DNA of 64,000 nt from CAVQNQ01 sp963714205 (GTDB taxonomy: Bacteria > Acidobacteriota > Terriglobia > Bryobacterales > Bryobacteraceae). Shown here piece by piece: positions 50,655-59,618 of this stretch (its first letter is position 1; each line of letters opens with the position of its first letter). The stretch lies in contig CAVQNQ010000002.1 in NCBI GenBank assembly GCA_963714205.1, positions 1,798,001 through 1,862,000 on the forward strand, given 5' to 3'. A program made the position numbers and the translations under genes. The notes below the pieces were generated by a model. It searched no databases. It was not told the origin of the DNA and saw nothing but the letters and a program-made list of their open reading frames with translations.

Positions 50655-52784
50655 TTACACGAGATGGAACAGGACCAGCAGTTGATCGATGGCCCAGATG
50701 CCGGGGAACGGGACGATAATGCCGCCGACTCCGTAAATCAGCAGGTTGCGGCGCAGCAGGCTGGCGGCATTCAGCGGCCGGTACTTCACGCCCCGCAACG
50801 CCAGCGGAACCAGCGCAATGATGATCAGCGCGTTGAAAATCACAGCCGATAGCACGGCGCTCTGCGGCGTATGCAGGCCCATGATGTTGAGCTTCGCCAG
50901 AACCGGGTAAGTGGCCATGAACATCGCCGGAATAATGGCGAAATACTTGGCTACATCATTGGCGATCGAGAACGTGGTGAGGGCGCCGCGCGTGATCAGC
51001 AGTTGCTTGCCGATAGCCACCACCTCGATCAGCTTGGTGGGATTGCTGTCCAGGTCCACCATGTTGCCGGCTTCCTTGGCCGCCATGGTGCCAGTATTCA
51101 TCGCCAGCCCCACATCCGCCTGAGCCAGCGCGGGAGCGTCGTTGGTGCCGTCCCCGGTCATAGCCACCAGGCGGCCGGCGGCCTGCTCCTTCTTGATGTA
51201 CTCGAGCTTGTCCTTGGGGGTCGCCTGGGCCAGGAAATCGTCGACCCCGGCTTCCGTGGCGATGGCGGCCGCGGTGAGCGGGTTGTCGCCCGTGATCATG
51301 ATGCTGCGGATGCCCATCAGGCGGAGCTGGGCGATGCGCTCCTTCATTCCGCCCTTGACGATGTCTTTGAGATGAATGACGCCCAGCAGCCGGTCGCCAT
51401 CGGCTACCGCCAGCGGCGTCCCGCCGTTGCGCGAAATGCGGTCGCTCATCTCCTGGAAGTACGGGGGCACCTCGCCCCCGCGTTCGGCCACGAACCGGCA
51501 GATGGCGTCGGTGGCGCCCTTGCGCAGTTTCCGCCCCTCAAAATCCACGCCGCTCATGCGGGTGTAGGCCGAGAACGGAATGAAAGTGGCTTCGTGTTCC
51601 GGGATGTGCCGGCCGCGCAGGCCGTACTTCTGCTTGGCGAGCACCACCACGGAACGTCCCTCGGGCGTCTCGTCGGCCAGGCTGGAAAGCTGCGCGGCGT
51701 CCGCCAGCTCCTCTTCGGTAACGCCGTTGATAGAGAGAAACTCCACGGCCTGGCGATTCCCCAGCGTGATGGTCCCGGTCTTATCGAGCAGCAGCGAGTT
51801 CACGTCGCCGGCCGCTTCCACGGCCTTGCCGCTCATGGCCAGCACGTTGTGCTGCATCACGCGGTCCATGCCGGCAATGCCGATGGCGGAGAGCAGCCCG
51901 CCGATGGTGGTGGGGATCAGGCAGACCAGCAGTGAAACCAGGATCGCGACGCTGGGGATCCGGCCCATGCCCGCCTGAGAAACCGCGAACGCCGAAAACG
52001 GCTGCAGCGTGACCACCGCCAGCAGGAAAATCAGCGTCAGGCCCGCGATCAGAATGTTCAGCGCGATCTCGTTGGGCGTCTTCTGCCGCTCGGCGCCTTC
52101 CACCAGCGCAATCATGCGGTCCAGAAACGTCTCGCCGGGGTTGGAGGTGATACAAATCTTGATATGGTCCGAGAGCACCTTCGTGCCGCCCGTCACGGCG
52201 CTCCGGTCGCCGCCCGATTCGCGGATCACAGGCGCGCTCTCGCCGGTGATCACGGATTCATCCACCGTGGCGATGCCTTCGATGACCTCGCCATCGCCGG
52301 GTATCAGCTCGCCCGCTTCGCACAGGACCACGTCTCCAGCCCGCAGCGCCGAGGCAGCCACCTGCTCGATATTGCCCGAACCGGTCAAACGCCGCGCCGG
52401 CGCATCGGTCTTAGTCTTGCGCAGGCTGTCGGCCTGGGCCTTGCCGCGCGCTTCCGCCATGGCTTCCGCGAAATTCGCGAACAGCACCGTGAACCACAGC
52501 CACAGCGCGATCTGCACTGTGAAGCCGATACCCGCAGCTCCGGTGAAGATATCTCGAACCAGGAACACGGTGGTGAGCGCCGCGCCCACTTCCACCACAA
52601 ACATCACCGGGTTCTTATACAGAGTAAGCGGGTTCAGTTTCCCGAAGGAGGCATGCACTGCGCGCCCGACGATCTCCGGATCGAAGAGCGGCCGCGACCG
52701 CGCCAGCTTCTTGGGAATCAGCGATGTCGAATCTTCGCGCGGGACGTTCGATGCGGGTTTAGTCTCGGGGCTTGTCGTCATCAT
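50655..52784 (-). CDS. kdpB: Potassium-transporting P-type ATPase subunit B
   Basis: About 709 residues, slightly longer than E. coli KdpB because of an N-terminal extension (MTTSPETKPASN). P-type motifs: phosphorylation site DKTGTIT, hinge TGDGTNDAPALAQ, TGES (VITGESAPVIRE) and a KGA-type nucleotide-site segment (LRKGATDAI). It energises K+ uptake by KdpA. ATG 52784 (with a second ATG at once) follows the kdpA stop by 2 bp and has GGAG inside kdpA. The frame stays open further upstream through kdpA, but that sequence is not KdpB. Confidence 0.96.
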   Translation of the reverse strand: MMTTSPETKPASNVPREDSTSLIPKKLARSRPLFDPEIVGRAVHASFGKLNPLTLYKNPVMFVVEVGAALTTVFLVRDIFTGAAGIGFTVQIALWLWFTVLFANFAEAMAEARGKAQADSLRKTKTDAPARRLTGSGNIEQVAASALRAGDVVLCEAGELIPGDGEVIEGIATVDESVITGESAPVIRESGGDRSAVTGGTKVLSDHIKICITSNPGETFLDRMIALVEGAERQKTPNEIALNILIAGLTLIFLLAVVTLQPFSAFAVSQAGMGRIPSVAILVSLLVCLIPTTIGGLLSAIGIAGMDRVMQHNVLAMSGKAVEAAGDVNSLLLDKTGTITLGNRQAVEFLSINGVTEEELADAAQLSSLADETPEGRSVVVLAKQKYGLRGRHIPEHEATFIPFSAYTRMSGVDFEGRKLRKGATDAICRFVAERGGEVPPYFQEMSDRISRNGGTPLAVADGDRLLGVIHLKDIVKGGMKERIAQLRLMGIRSIMITGDNPLTAAAIATEAGVDDFLAQATPKDKLEYIKKEQAAGRLVAMTGDGTNDAPALAQADVGLAMNTGTMAAKEAGNMVDLDSNPTKLIEVVAIGKQLLITRGALTTFSIANDVAKYFAIIPAMFMATYPVLAKLNIMGLHTPQSAVLSAVIFNALIIIALVPLALRGVKYRPLNAASLLRRNLLIYGVGGIIVPFPGIWAIDQLLVLFHLV

Positions 52785-52786
52785 GG

Positions 52787-54580
52787 CTAACTCCAGAGCG
52801 GCAGCAGGATCGTGGAGAAGAGCTTGCCGCTTTGCATCAGGTAATGCTCCACAACCGGCCCCAGCGATAGCGCGGGGAAGTAAGTCAGGGCCCCGATGAT
52901 CAGCACGGTCCCCACCAGCAGGCCCACGAACAGCGGACCGTGCGTGGGGAAAGTGCCGCTCGTCGTGGGAACCTTCTTCTTGGCCGCCAGACTGCCCGCC
53001 ACCGCCAGCAGGGGGATCAGGAAGATAAAGCGCCCGATCAGCATGGCGAAGCCGAGGGTCAAGTTGTACCACGGCGTATTCCCGTTGATGCCGCCAAAGG
53101 CGCTGCCGTCGTTGCCCGTGGCGCTGTCGTAGGCATACAGGATTTCGCTGAATCCGTGAGGTCCGTTGTTGTTCGTGTTGGCGATCGCCGCGCCGGGCGG
53201 GTTCCAATACCCCTTGGCGGGGAACGAGGCGACCGAACTAAGCGACGTGAACACCAGGATACAGGCGGACGTGGCAATGATCGCCATCATGGACATCTTG
53301 ACCTCCTTCTGCTCGATCTTCTTGCCCAGGTATTCGGGCGTGCGGCCCACCATGAGGCCGGCTATGAAGACCGCCAGAATCGCGTAGAGTAAGATCCCAT
53401 ACAGGCCGGCTCCCACCCCGCCGAAGATCACCACGTCGGTCATCATATTGAACATGGGTACCATGCCCGCGATCGGCGTGAAGCTGTCGTGCATGCTGTT
53501 CACCGCGCCGCAACTGGTGTCTGTGGTGATAGTGGCGAACAGCGTCGAGTTCGTAATTCCGAACCGGACCTCCTTGCCTTCCATGTTTCCGCCGGCTTGC
53601 CCGGAAGTGGCTGCGGTCTGAAGGCCGAGCTTGGCCAGGATCGGGTTGCCCGATTGCTCGAAGCCGTAGCAGACCAAGACCCCCGCCAGGAACATCACGG
53701 AGAATGCCGCGAAGATAGCCCAGCCTTGGCGGGTATCGCCCACCATTCGTCCGAACGTGTACGTCAGCGCGCCCGGTATGGCGAAGATGAGCCACATTTC
53801 GAAAAAGTTCGTCAGCGGCGTGGGGTTCTCGAATGGATGGGCCGAGTTGGCGTTAAAGAAGCCGCCGCCATTAGTGCCCAGCTCCTTGATGACTTCCTGG
53901 GAAGCCACCGGCCCTTGCGCGATGCTCTGCTTGGCGCCCTCCACGGTGGTCGCGTCGGTGTATGGCTTGAGGTTCTGAATCACGCCCTGCGAGCACAGGA
54001 AAAGGGCGCCGACGATCGAAATCGGCAGCAGCACATATACCGTGCCCCGCGTCACGTCAACCCAGAAATTGCCGATCGTGCGGACTTCCTGCCGCGCGAA
54101 GCCGCGCACCAGCGCGATGGCGACGGCTAGTCCGGCCGCCGCCGACGCGAAGTTCTGCACCGTCAGCGCGGCCATCTGCACGAAGTAGCTAAGCGTTGAT
54201 TCGCCGCTATAGTTCTGCCAGTTCGTGTTGGTGATAAAGCTGGCGGCCGTATTGAAGGCCAAGTCCGGGCTGACGTTGCCGGCATTGAAATGCTGCGGGT
54301 TGAAGGGCAGGAAGCCTTGGGCGCGCTGCAGCAGGTACACGAGCAGGAACCCGAAGATGCTGAAGCTGAGCAGCGAAGCCGCGTAGCCGGTCCAGCGCTG
54401 CTCTACGTCTTCGCGCACCCCGATAGCCTTGTAAGTCAGCACCTCCAGCCAGCGCAGGGCCGGGTGCAGGAACGTTCGCTGACCTTGAAAGACTCGCACC
54501 ATGTATGTGCCCAGCGGCTTGGTCGTCAGCAGCACCACGACGAAGAACAGCGCGATTTGAAACCATCCTGTTGCAGTCAT
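52787..54580 (-). CDS. kdpA: Potassium-transporting ATPase subunit A
   Basis: 597 residues, about ten membrane helices, the K+ channel-like subunit. The four selectivity-filter-like loops can be recognised, for example SFITNTNWQNYSGE, KELGTNGGGFFNANSAHPFENP, DTSCGAVNSMHDSFTPIAG and LAFNTAASF. It ends within 2 bp of kdpB. It starts at ATG 54580, 8 bp after the kdpF stop. Confidence 0.96.
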   Translation of the reverse strand: MTATGWFQIALFFVVVLLTTKPLGTYMVRVFQGQRTFLHPALRWLEVLTYKAIGVREDVEQRWTGYAASLLSFSIFGFLLVYLLQRAQGFLPFNPQHFNAGNVSPDLAFNTAASFITNTNWQNYSGESTLSYFVQMAALTVQNFASAAAGLAVAIALVRGFARQEVRTIGNFWVDVTRGTVYVLLPISIVGALFLCSQGVIQNLKPYTDATTVEGAKQSIAQGPVASQEVIKELGTNGGGFFNANSAHPFENPTPLTNFFEMWLIFAIPGALTYTFGRMVGDTRQGWAIFAAFSVMFLAGVLVCYGFEQSGNPILAKLGLQTAATSGQAGGNMEGKEVRFGITNSTLFATITTDTSCGAVNSMHDSFTPIAGMVPMFNMMTDVVIFGGVGAGLYGILLYAILAVFIAGLMVGRTPEYLGKKIEQKEVKMSMMAIIATSACILVFTSLSSVASFPAKGYWNPPGAAIANTNNNGPHGFSEILYAYDSATGNDGSAFGGINGNTPWYNLTLGFAMLIGRFIFLIPLLAVAGSLAAKKKVPTTSGTFPTHGPLFVGLLVGTVLIIGALTYFPALSLGPVVEHYLMQSGKLFSTILLPLWS

Positions 54581-54588
54581 GGATCCTC

Positions 54589-54672
54589 TCAGAAGCGCTC
54601 CGGACGGAGCAGGGCATAGATCAGGTAGACGAACAGTCCGAGCGATGCGACGCCCGAGATAACGTAGTCCAT
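54589..54672 (-). CDS. kdpF: KdpF small subunit
   Basis: 27 residues, starting MDYVISGVASLGLFVYLIYALL and ending RPERF. This is the single-helix KdpF pattern (hydrophobic helix, then a basic RPERF-type tail). KdpF stabilises the KdpFABC complex. ATG 54672 has AGAGGAG upstream, and kdpA begins 8 bp after its stop. Confidence 0.9.
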   Translation of the reverse strand: MDYVISGVASLGLFVYLIYALLRPERF

Positions 54673-54685
54673 TCGAAGTCTCCTC

Positions 54686-54769
54686 TTACAACTTGTCGCA
54701 AGCCTTGGTAAAAGACCAGCAAAGGAGCAAAAATAAGCAGCCTACGGCGGCATAAGTCAGATCGAGCAT
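54686..54769 (-). CDS. 27-residue membrane microprotein upstream of kdpF
   Basis: Starts MLDLTYAAVGCLFLLLCWSF and ends TKACDKL. It would form one helix with two Cys in the membrane part and a short polar tail containing a third Cys. It has the same length as KdpF but an unrelated tail. It lies 6 bp after the preceding gene stop, and its own stop overlaps the kdpF ribosome site, so it is packed as a real operon member. The function is unknown; an accessory subunit of the Kdp complex is possible. The ribosome site is weak (AAACGGAG inside the upstream gene end). Confidence 0.65.
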   Translation of the reverse strand: MLDLTYAAVGCLFLLLCWSFTKACDKL

Positions 54770-54775
54770 GAGATT

Positions 54776-55240
54776 TTACTCCGTTTCGGTGAACACTACT
54801 TCGTGGCCGGCCCGCCGCAACTGCCGGGACAGCCGGGTTTCGGCCGTGGGCCACCAGCGCCGGGGTCCGCCGAGCACCACCACGGAGCGCGGCTTCAACA
54901 GCTGGATGAGCGCGGCCAGGCGGTCCCGGCAGAGGTAGATTCGCACCACGGTCTCGACCGGGCTCTGGCCGGCCAGAACGCGAAACTGCCGCTCGCTGAA
55001 ATCGAGCAGCACCGGCGGGCTGGTCAGGGGAAGGGGATACGGGACGATCTGCGGCACCACCAGCGTGATGCGGGATCGTAAGCGCGAGGCCAGCGTCCCG
55101 GCCGTCCGCAGGGCCGCCAGCGTAGCCTTCACCGAGGTGAAAACCACCGAGACTTCCATCTGCGATTCCGCTTCGCTCTCCGGCGGGCGCACCGGAAAGC
55201 CGGTATCCGGCTTCATCCGCTTTTCGAGTGCGAGTGCCAT
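54776..55240 (-). CDS. Kdp-operon-associated protein, USP-like
   Basis: About 154 residues, cytoplasmic, not firmly assigned. Two Rossmann-like halves can be seen: MEVSVVFTSVKATLAALRTAGTL leading to ITLVVPQIVPYPLPL, and LLKPRSVVVLGGPRRWWPTAETRL leading to GHEVVFTE. This alpha/beta pattern resembles universal stress proteins, which also form part of KdpD. It is the first gene of the kdp operon. ATG 55240 has GGGAGG 10 nt upstream; a start at 55258 would add six residues. A role in sensing or regulating Kdp is inferred from place only. Confidence 0.6.
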   Translation of the reverse strand: MALALEKRMKPDTGFPVRPPESEAESQMEVSVVFTSVKATLAALRTAGTLASRLRSRITLVVPQIVPYPLPLTSPPVLLDFSERQFRVLAGQSPVETVVRIYLCRDRLAALIQLLKPRSVVVLGGPRRWWPTAETRLSRQLRRAGHEVVFTETE

Positions 55241-55294
55241 TTCCGTCAGACCTCCCATGGGGCAACGTCCACTATCGAGATTAAGCGGAGAGGT

Positions 55295-55334
55295 CTTAAG
55301 AAGTCATAGAGAAGGCATGAAGAGTTCGTAAAGA
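55295..55334. promoter_or_regulatory. Four direct repeats, candidate KdpE-type operator
   Basis: On the plus strand the units CTTAAGAA (55295), CATAGAGA (55305), CATGAAGA (55316) and CGTAAAGA (55327) recur at 10, 11 and 11 bp. The 10-11 bp direct-repeat geometry is that of OmpR/PhoB/KdpE-class regulators. The array is about 55 bp upstream of the first kdp-operon gene and about 120 bp before the divergent VWA gene, so it could control either or both. No experimental support. Confidence 0.55.
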
Positions 55335-55452
55335 GAGGCGTCGTCTTTTTCGGCGATTTGTTCGCTTCCAGACGGCTCTTCCGCACATCGGGCGCGCACT
55401 CCCCTGCCACTTCATGCCTTTTTCACAAGCCACGCCGCATATTGAGCTTGGC

Positions 55453-56400
55453 ATGAGAATGTCAATGATTTCTCTGAAGACGCTCTTCGTTCAGGCTCCG
55501 CTGCTTGTGGCCCTGGTGGTTCCGTGTTGTGGCGGGGCGCCACCTGAGTGGAGCGGGGCGCGGCCCAGTTCCGAGTTTCAGATAAGCTCCGGCTTGGTTC
55601 TCGTCCCGGTCACCGTGACCGACCGCCGCGGGGCTCATGTGCCGGGTCTTGGCAAGGAGAGTTTCACGGTGCTGGACGATCGCCGCCCTCAACCAATTAC
55701 AACGTTCTACTCAGAGGAAAGCCCGTGCTCGGTTGGGTTCGTGGTGGATGCGAGCGGCAGCGTCAAGGACAGGCTTGGTTGGGAAAAGGAGGCAGTCCAT
55801 TACATCCTGGAGTTAGCCAACCCGGAGGACACGTTCTTCGTGGCTGTAGTATCTTCTTCGCCCGCCATCCTGGGTCCGCCGTCCGACGATGTCGGCGCCA
55901 TCCAGGATCAGGTGCGTGCCCTTAAGGCCGGTGGATGGACGGCACTGTTCGACACGATACATTTGGCCGCCGCGAGGTTGAAGGACGGCCGGCCAAACTG
56001 CCGCGGGCTGGTTGTACTTTCGGACGGTATGGATAATCACAGCCAGTGGACCCGGAACGCGCTGATGGAGTCTCTTATGGAGACCGACATACAGGTCTAC
56101 ACCATCGCGGTCGAGGGCACGCGGACGAGCGGGAAGGCCGTGGACCTGTCGGAGCCGCAGCGAGGCGTTGCCTTTATGCAGGATCTGGCCGAAAACACCG
56201 GCGGTTTGAGCGTCGCCGCACGCGATTCCCAGAACCCCGCCGGCCCCGCGCGCTCGATTTCCGCCGCGCTGCGAAACCGGTATGTCATTGGTTATCGCAT
56301 GCCGGACGACGCGGCCCCGGATAAGTGGCATACCATCCGCGTCAAGGTCGATCGGAGCCGGTTGAACGTATATGCCCGCGGCGGCTACAGGAACAGGTGA
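55453..56400 (+). CDS. VWFA-related acidobacterial-type protein
   Basis: About 315 residues, exported: signal-like segment TLFVQAPLLVALVVPCC, possibly a lipoprotein. The short beta domain VPVTVTDRRGAHVPGLGKESFTVLDDRRPQPI precedes the von Willebrand A domain with a MIDAS-type VDASGSVKDRL. The C-terminus ends with RYVIGYRMPDDAAPDKWHTIRVKV, typical of the VWFA-related family expanded in Acidobacteria. A metal-dependent adhesion or scaffolding role is likely. Divergent from the kdp operon and upstream of the first kinase. The start could be 55414 or 55453; the latter gives a better signal peptide. Confidence 0.78.
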   Translation: MRMSMISLKTLFVQAPLLVALVVPCCGGAPPEWSGARPSSEFQISSGLVLVPVTVTDRRGAHVPGLGKESFTVLDDRRPQPITTFYSEESPCSVGFVVDASGSVKDRLGWEKEAVHYILELANPEDTFFVAVVSSSPAILGPPSDDVGAIQDQVRALKAGGWTALFDTIHLAAARLKDGRPNCRGLVVLSDGMDNHSQWTRNALMESLMETDIQVYTIAVEGTRTSGKAVDLSEPQRGVAFMQDLAENTGGLSVAARDSQNPAGPARSISAALRNRYVIGYRMPDDAAPDKWHTIRVKVDRSRLNVYARGGYRNR

Positions 56401-56470
56401 GATCGAATGCATTCGCGGGACGTGTATTCCGGCCGGGATTACAATGGAGTCGTAGACCGTTCCATTCCGG

Positions 56471-57958
56471 ATGCCGAAAGGCCGTGCAATCCGCCGCTCT
56501 GTCCTGCGAGTCTGCCGCGGCGCCGTTCTGATCGCCGCCGTCACGGGTATCTGCTACCAAGTTCACCTGAACTCCGCGTCGACGGCCCTGGTCCTGCTGA
56601 TCAACGTGGCGCTGCAGTCTCTCGATTGCACCTTCCTCGAAGCGGCGGTTGTCTCGGTGCTGGCAGTCGCCAGTCTGGATTACTTCTTCATCGATCCCCT
56701 GTTCTCTTTCACGGTCACCGATCCGTTGGACGTTGCCACACTGGCATCCTTGTTGATAACTTCGCTGGTCGTCACCAGGCTTCAAACGCGCAGCGGTGCG
56801 GAGGCGTACGAGTCGAAACGCCAGCGGGAGAATATGACCCGCTTGTATAATGTGAGCCGCGAGCTGCTCGGCCTGGACCCCGGCCTCGGTTTTGGATCCG
56901 CCAGCCTGAGACCGATTCTGACGGCGTTCGAGCTAACAGCGGTATGTGTATTTGAAGCGACCACGCTGGAGTGTTATTTGACCGGGGTCTCCCGGCACGA
57001 TCTCGAAACCAGGACGCGCGATGGTTATATTTCGGGCCGGGACTCCGACGACCCCGACGCTCAGATCGCCGTGCGATGCCTGTGGGTAAGGGGAGCCGTC
57101 GTGGGCGCGATCGGCTTCGAGGGCCTTCGCGATTCCAAACTCACCGCGCCTCCGCTGGCCGCCTTGACGGCCGCGCATCTCGAGCGCTGTCACGCCTTTC
57201 GCGCGGCCACCAACGCAGCCGCGCATGCCGATGCCGAGATGCTGCGCTCGGCGATCCTGGACGCGCTGGCCCATGAAATTAAGACGCCGCTGGCGGCCAT
57301 TCTCACGGCTGCCGGCGGAATTCGCGCCACCGGAGCGATGCAGCCTGAACAGGCGGAGTTGACCGAGTTAATCGAAAGCGAAGCCTCCCGGCTGGCCGAT
57401 CTTACTTCGCGCCTGCTTCGGATGGCGCGATTAGACAAGGAAGAGATTAAGCCGCGCCTGGAGACGGTAAGCGCCGTTGAACTGGTGGAAAGAACGGCGA
57501 GCCGGTACGCCAACCTCTGGCAAGACCGCCGCATTTCGGTTCGCGCCGAAAGCGGCGCGGCCGACGTGCGCGCAGACCCGGAGTTGATCCTTCTGGCGCT
57601 CAGCCAGTTATTGGAAAATGCCTGCCGCTATTCCCAACCGGATACAGTCATCCTGATCGATCTCTCGACCGGGGCCAATGCCACGGAAATAACCGTGTCG
57701 AACGATGGCGCCCCGATACCGGTTTCCGAGCACCGCCGGATTTTCGAACGCTTCTATAGAGGAAGCGATGCCCGCCGGAGCGCGCCGGGGTCGGGGCTCG
57801 GGCTGTATGTGGCTCGCAAGATCGCCATGGCTCATGGGGGCGATCTGTCCCTGGTGGATGCGGGTCCGCACACGGTCGCTTTCCGTTTAACCCTCCCCAT
57901 GGCTGTAAGCGAGGAATCGCTTGTCGCTCGAAAAACACAAGCTGTTGATCGTCGATGA
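56471..57958 (+). CDS. KdpD C-terminal-type histidine kinase (DUF4118), copy 1
   Basis: 495 residues, lacking the KdpD nucleotide-binding N-terminus. Four membrane helices of DUF4118 (residues about 12-105, with LDYFFIDPLFSFTVTDP) are followed by a GAF-like region and HisKA with H-box DALAHEIKTPLAAI. The ATPase boxes are QLLENACRYS, NDGAPIP and GSGLGLYVA. KdpD normally carries the sensor on the same chain; here the sensor halves are encoded at 47.7-49.9 kb. The 3' end overlaps the regulator gene by 38 bp. Confidence 0.85.
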   Translation: MPKGRAIRRSVLRVCRGAVLIAAVTGICYQVHLNSASTALVLLINVALQSLDCTFLEAAVVSVLAVASLDYFFIDPLFSFTVTDPLDVATLASLLITSLVVTRLQTRSGAEAYESKRQRENMTRLYNVSRELLGLDPGLGFGSASLRPILTAFELTAVCVFEATTLECYLTGVSRHDLETRTRDGYISGRDSDDPDAQIAVRCLWVRGAVVGAIGFEGLRDSKLTAPPLAALTAAHLERCHAFRAATNAAAHADAEMLRSAILDALAHEIKTPLAAILTAAGGIRATGAMQPEQAELTELIESEASRLADLTSRLLRMARLDKEEIKPRLETVSAVELVERTASRYANLWQDRRISVRAESGAADVRADPELILLALSQLLENACRYSQPDTVILIDLSTGANATEITVSNDGAPIPVSEHRRIFERFYRGSDARRSAPGSGLGLYVARKIAMAHGGDLSLVDAGPHTVAFRLTLPMAVSEESLVARKTQAVDRR

Positions 57959-58625
57959 TGAGCCGGCCCTCCGGCGCGCGCTTCGCATGTCCCTGAGTGG
58001 AAGCGAATTCGAGGTCTCCGAGGCCCGCTCGGGAGAAGAGGCCCTGGCGGCTCTGCGGCTCCAGCCGGCCGGCGTCGTGTTGCTCGACATCAATATGCCC
58101 GGCATCAGCGGATTCGAGGTCTGCCGGCGTATAAGAAGTAGCGCTCCGCAGGTCGGCGTGATCATGGTCACGGTGCGCGATACGGAAGAAGACAAGGTGC
58201 AGGCACTCGAAGCCGGAGCCGACGATTTCGTGACCAAGCCGTACCGTTTGCGCGAGCTGATCGCCCGCCTGCATGCCGTAATGCGGCGGCTGGATGCCAA
58301 GACGCAAGCGCCCGAACCCATCCTCCGCGCGGGGGCGCTTGAGGTGGACGTGGACCGCCGGGTGGCGACTAAGAACGGGATCGAGATCCGGCTGTCGCCA
58401 AAGGAGTTCGACTTACTGGTTTACTTCCTTCGTCACCAGGGCGGCCCCATCCTGCATTCGAAGCTGCTGCAGGCCGTGTGGGGACCCGATTACGGCGGCG
58501 AGCTGGAGTATCTTCGTTCCTATGTCAAGATGCTCCGGAAGAAGATTGAAGACGACCCGGCCCAGCCGGAATATCTTCTCACCGAGCCCTGGGTGGGCTA
58601 TCGCTTTCGGAACCCCTCGGAATAA
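57921..58625 (+). CDS. OmpR/KdpE-family response regulator, copy 1
   Basis: 234 residues. Receiver with LLIVDDEPALRR, phosphoacceptor in VLLDINMPG and Lys in FVTKPYR; winged-helix DNA-binding domain with LSPKEFDLLVYFLRHQGG and ending EYLLTEPWVGYRFR. Close in sequence to copy 2 (59619-60308), especially in QAVWGPDYG. The likely start is TTG 57921, with GAGG upstream, inside the kinase gene, so translation is coupled. Candidate regulator of the repeats at 55295-55334. Confidence 0.88.
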   Translation: MSLEKHKLLIVDDEPALRRALRMSLSGSEFEVSEARSGEEALAALRLQPAGVVLLDINMPGISGFEVCRRIRSSAPQVGVIMVTVRDTEEDKVQALEAGADDFVTKPYRLRELIARLHAVMRRLDAKTQAPEPILRAGALEVDVDRRVATKNGIEIRLSPKEFDLLVYFLRHQGGPILHSKLLQAVWGPDYGGELEYLRSYVKMLRKKIEDDPAQPEYLLTEPWVGYRFRNPSE

Positions 58626-58627
58626 CT

Positions 58628-59617
58628 CCCACTTATCGCCTGCGGGAGGTTGGCACCGCCCTCGAAGAGTACGATGAGCACTTCTGGTGCAACGGCCATT
58701 CCGTACGGCTCATGGTTTTCGGCGATTCCAGTCCCGTCAATCAGCAGAAGTACTTTCCGCTTCTCGAACAGACCGCGACGCACCAGCCCGTTTACTACGT
58801 CGGCCCTCGCGAGAAGGAGCAGTTCCTGGCATACCTGAACGGCCGGCTCCGCGATCGGCGGCTGGAAACCCTGGTCCGCAATCTCTTCCGTCCCAGCTAC
58901 GGCGGTAACCGGAACTTCACGCTCATGTACACGCTCGGAGACTTGCTGATCAGCTCGGATGACGACATGCGCCTTACTCTCTGGTCGAATACAGTGCCGA
59001 GTCGCTGGATACCGACGAAGTCAGCCGCGGGCGCTTGCACCACGCCGGCCACAACGGGTACGCGCGGAAATCCTTCGACATTGTGGCGGCGTTCCTCGAT
59101 GTTTTGGGAAAACCTGCCGCGCAGGTGCCCGACAACTACGAACGCGGCGAGTTGCTGACCGACACCTCGATGGATCTCGAGACCAACGCCACCACGGGCC
59201 TGGCGCGCGAGAACTCGCTCATCTTGCAGCGCGGAACGGTGCCGGATGACGCGGTCGTTAGGATCGCGCAAACCTTCCGCTCCGGCACCAACGACATCGA
59301 CGCCATCGATTTCGTCGAGATGTTCCTCAAGGATGAAGACCAGACCAGCCTGGAGGATCTCAACGAGATGTATGTGCTGGTCAACTTCCGGCCCGCCGTA
59401 ACCAACAAGAATTGGCGCATGGATCGCGAATTTCGAAAAGGCATTCTATGGCTTTGAGCCGGACTTCTTTCAGCAGAACCTGTTGCGCATCGTGGACGAT
59501 GTCGTGGGGATCATCAAGTCCTCCATGCAGTTGTGGCCTGCTCTCGTGGAGATTACCTACTTTCAGAAGCGGCGCGGGGGGCTGCCGGAGACCCGCATCC
59601 CAAATCGACGAAAGTAG
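58628..59617 (+). pseudogene. Glycosyltransferase-like gene remnant, broken
   Basis: One coding sequence is spread over changing frames. Part 1, to about 58971, reads YRLREVGTALEEYDEHFWC, MVFGDSSPVNQQ and ISSDDDMR; the DDD looks like the DxD metal site of GT-A enzymes. Part 2 continues in another frame (YSLVEYSAESLDTDEVSRGR, HHAGHNGYARKSF, NYERGELLTDTSMDLETN) to about 59430. One added C in the CC at 58972-58973 joins parts 1 and 2. Part 3, in a third reading segment (FEKAFYGFEPDFFQQN), runs to TAG 59615-59617. The break before part 3 is not explained by one base and may be an internal deletion. No good start codon precedes part 1. Confidence 0.5.
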
Positions 59618-59618
59618 C

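Noticed and set aside
52785..53207. Upstream extension of the kdpB frame
   Set aside because: The frame is open through kdpA but reads Arg/Gly-rich sequence unlike KdpB; the ATG at 52784 fits the operon spacing.
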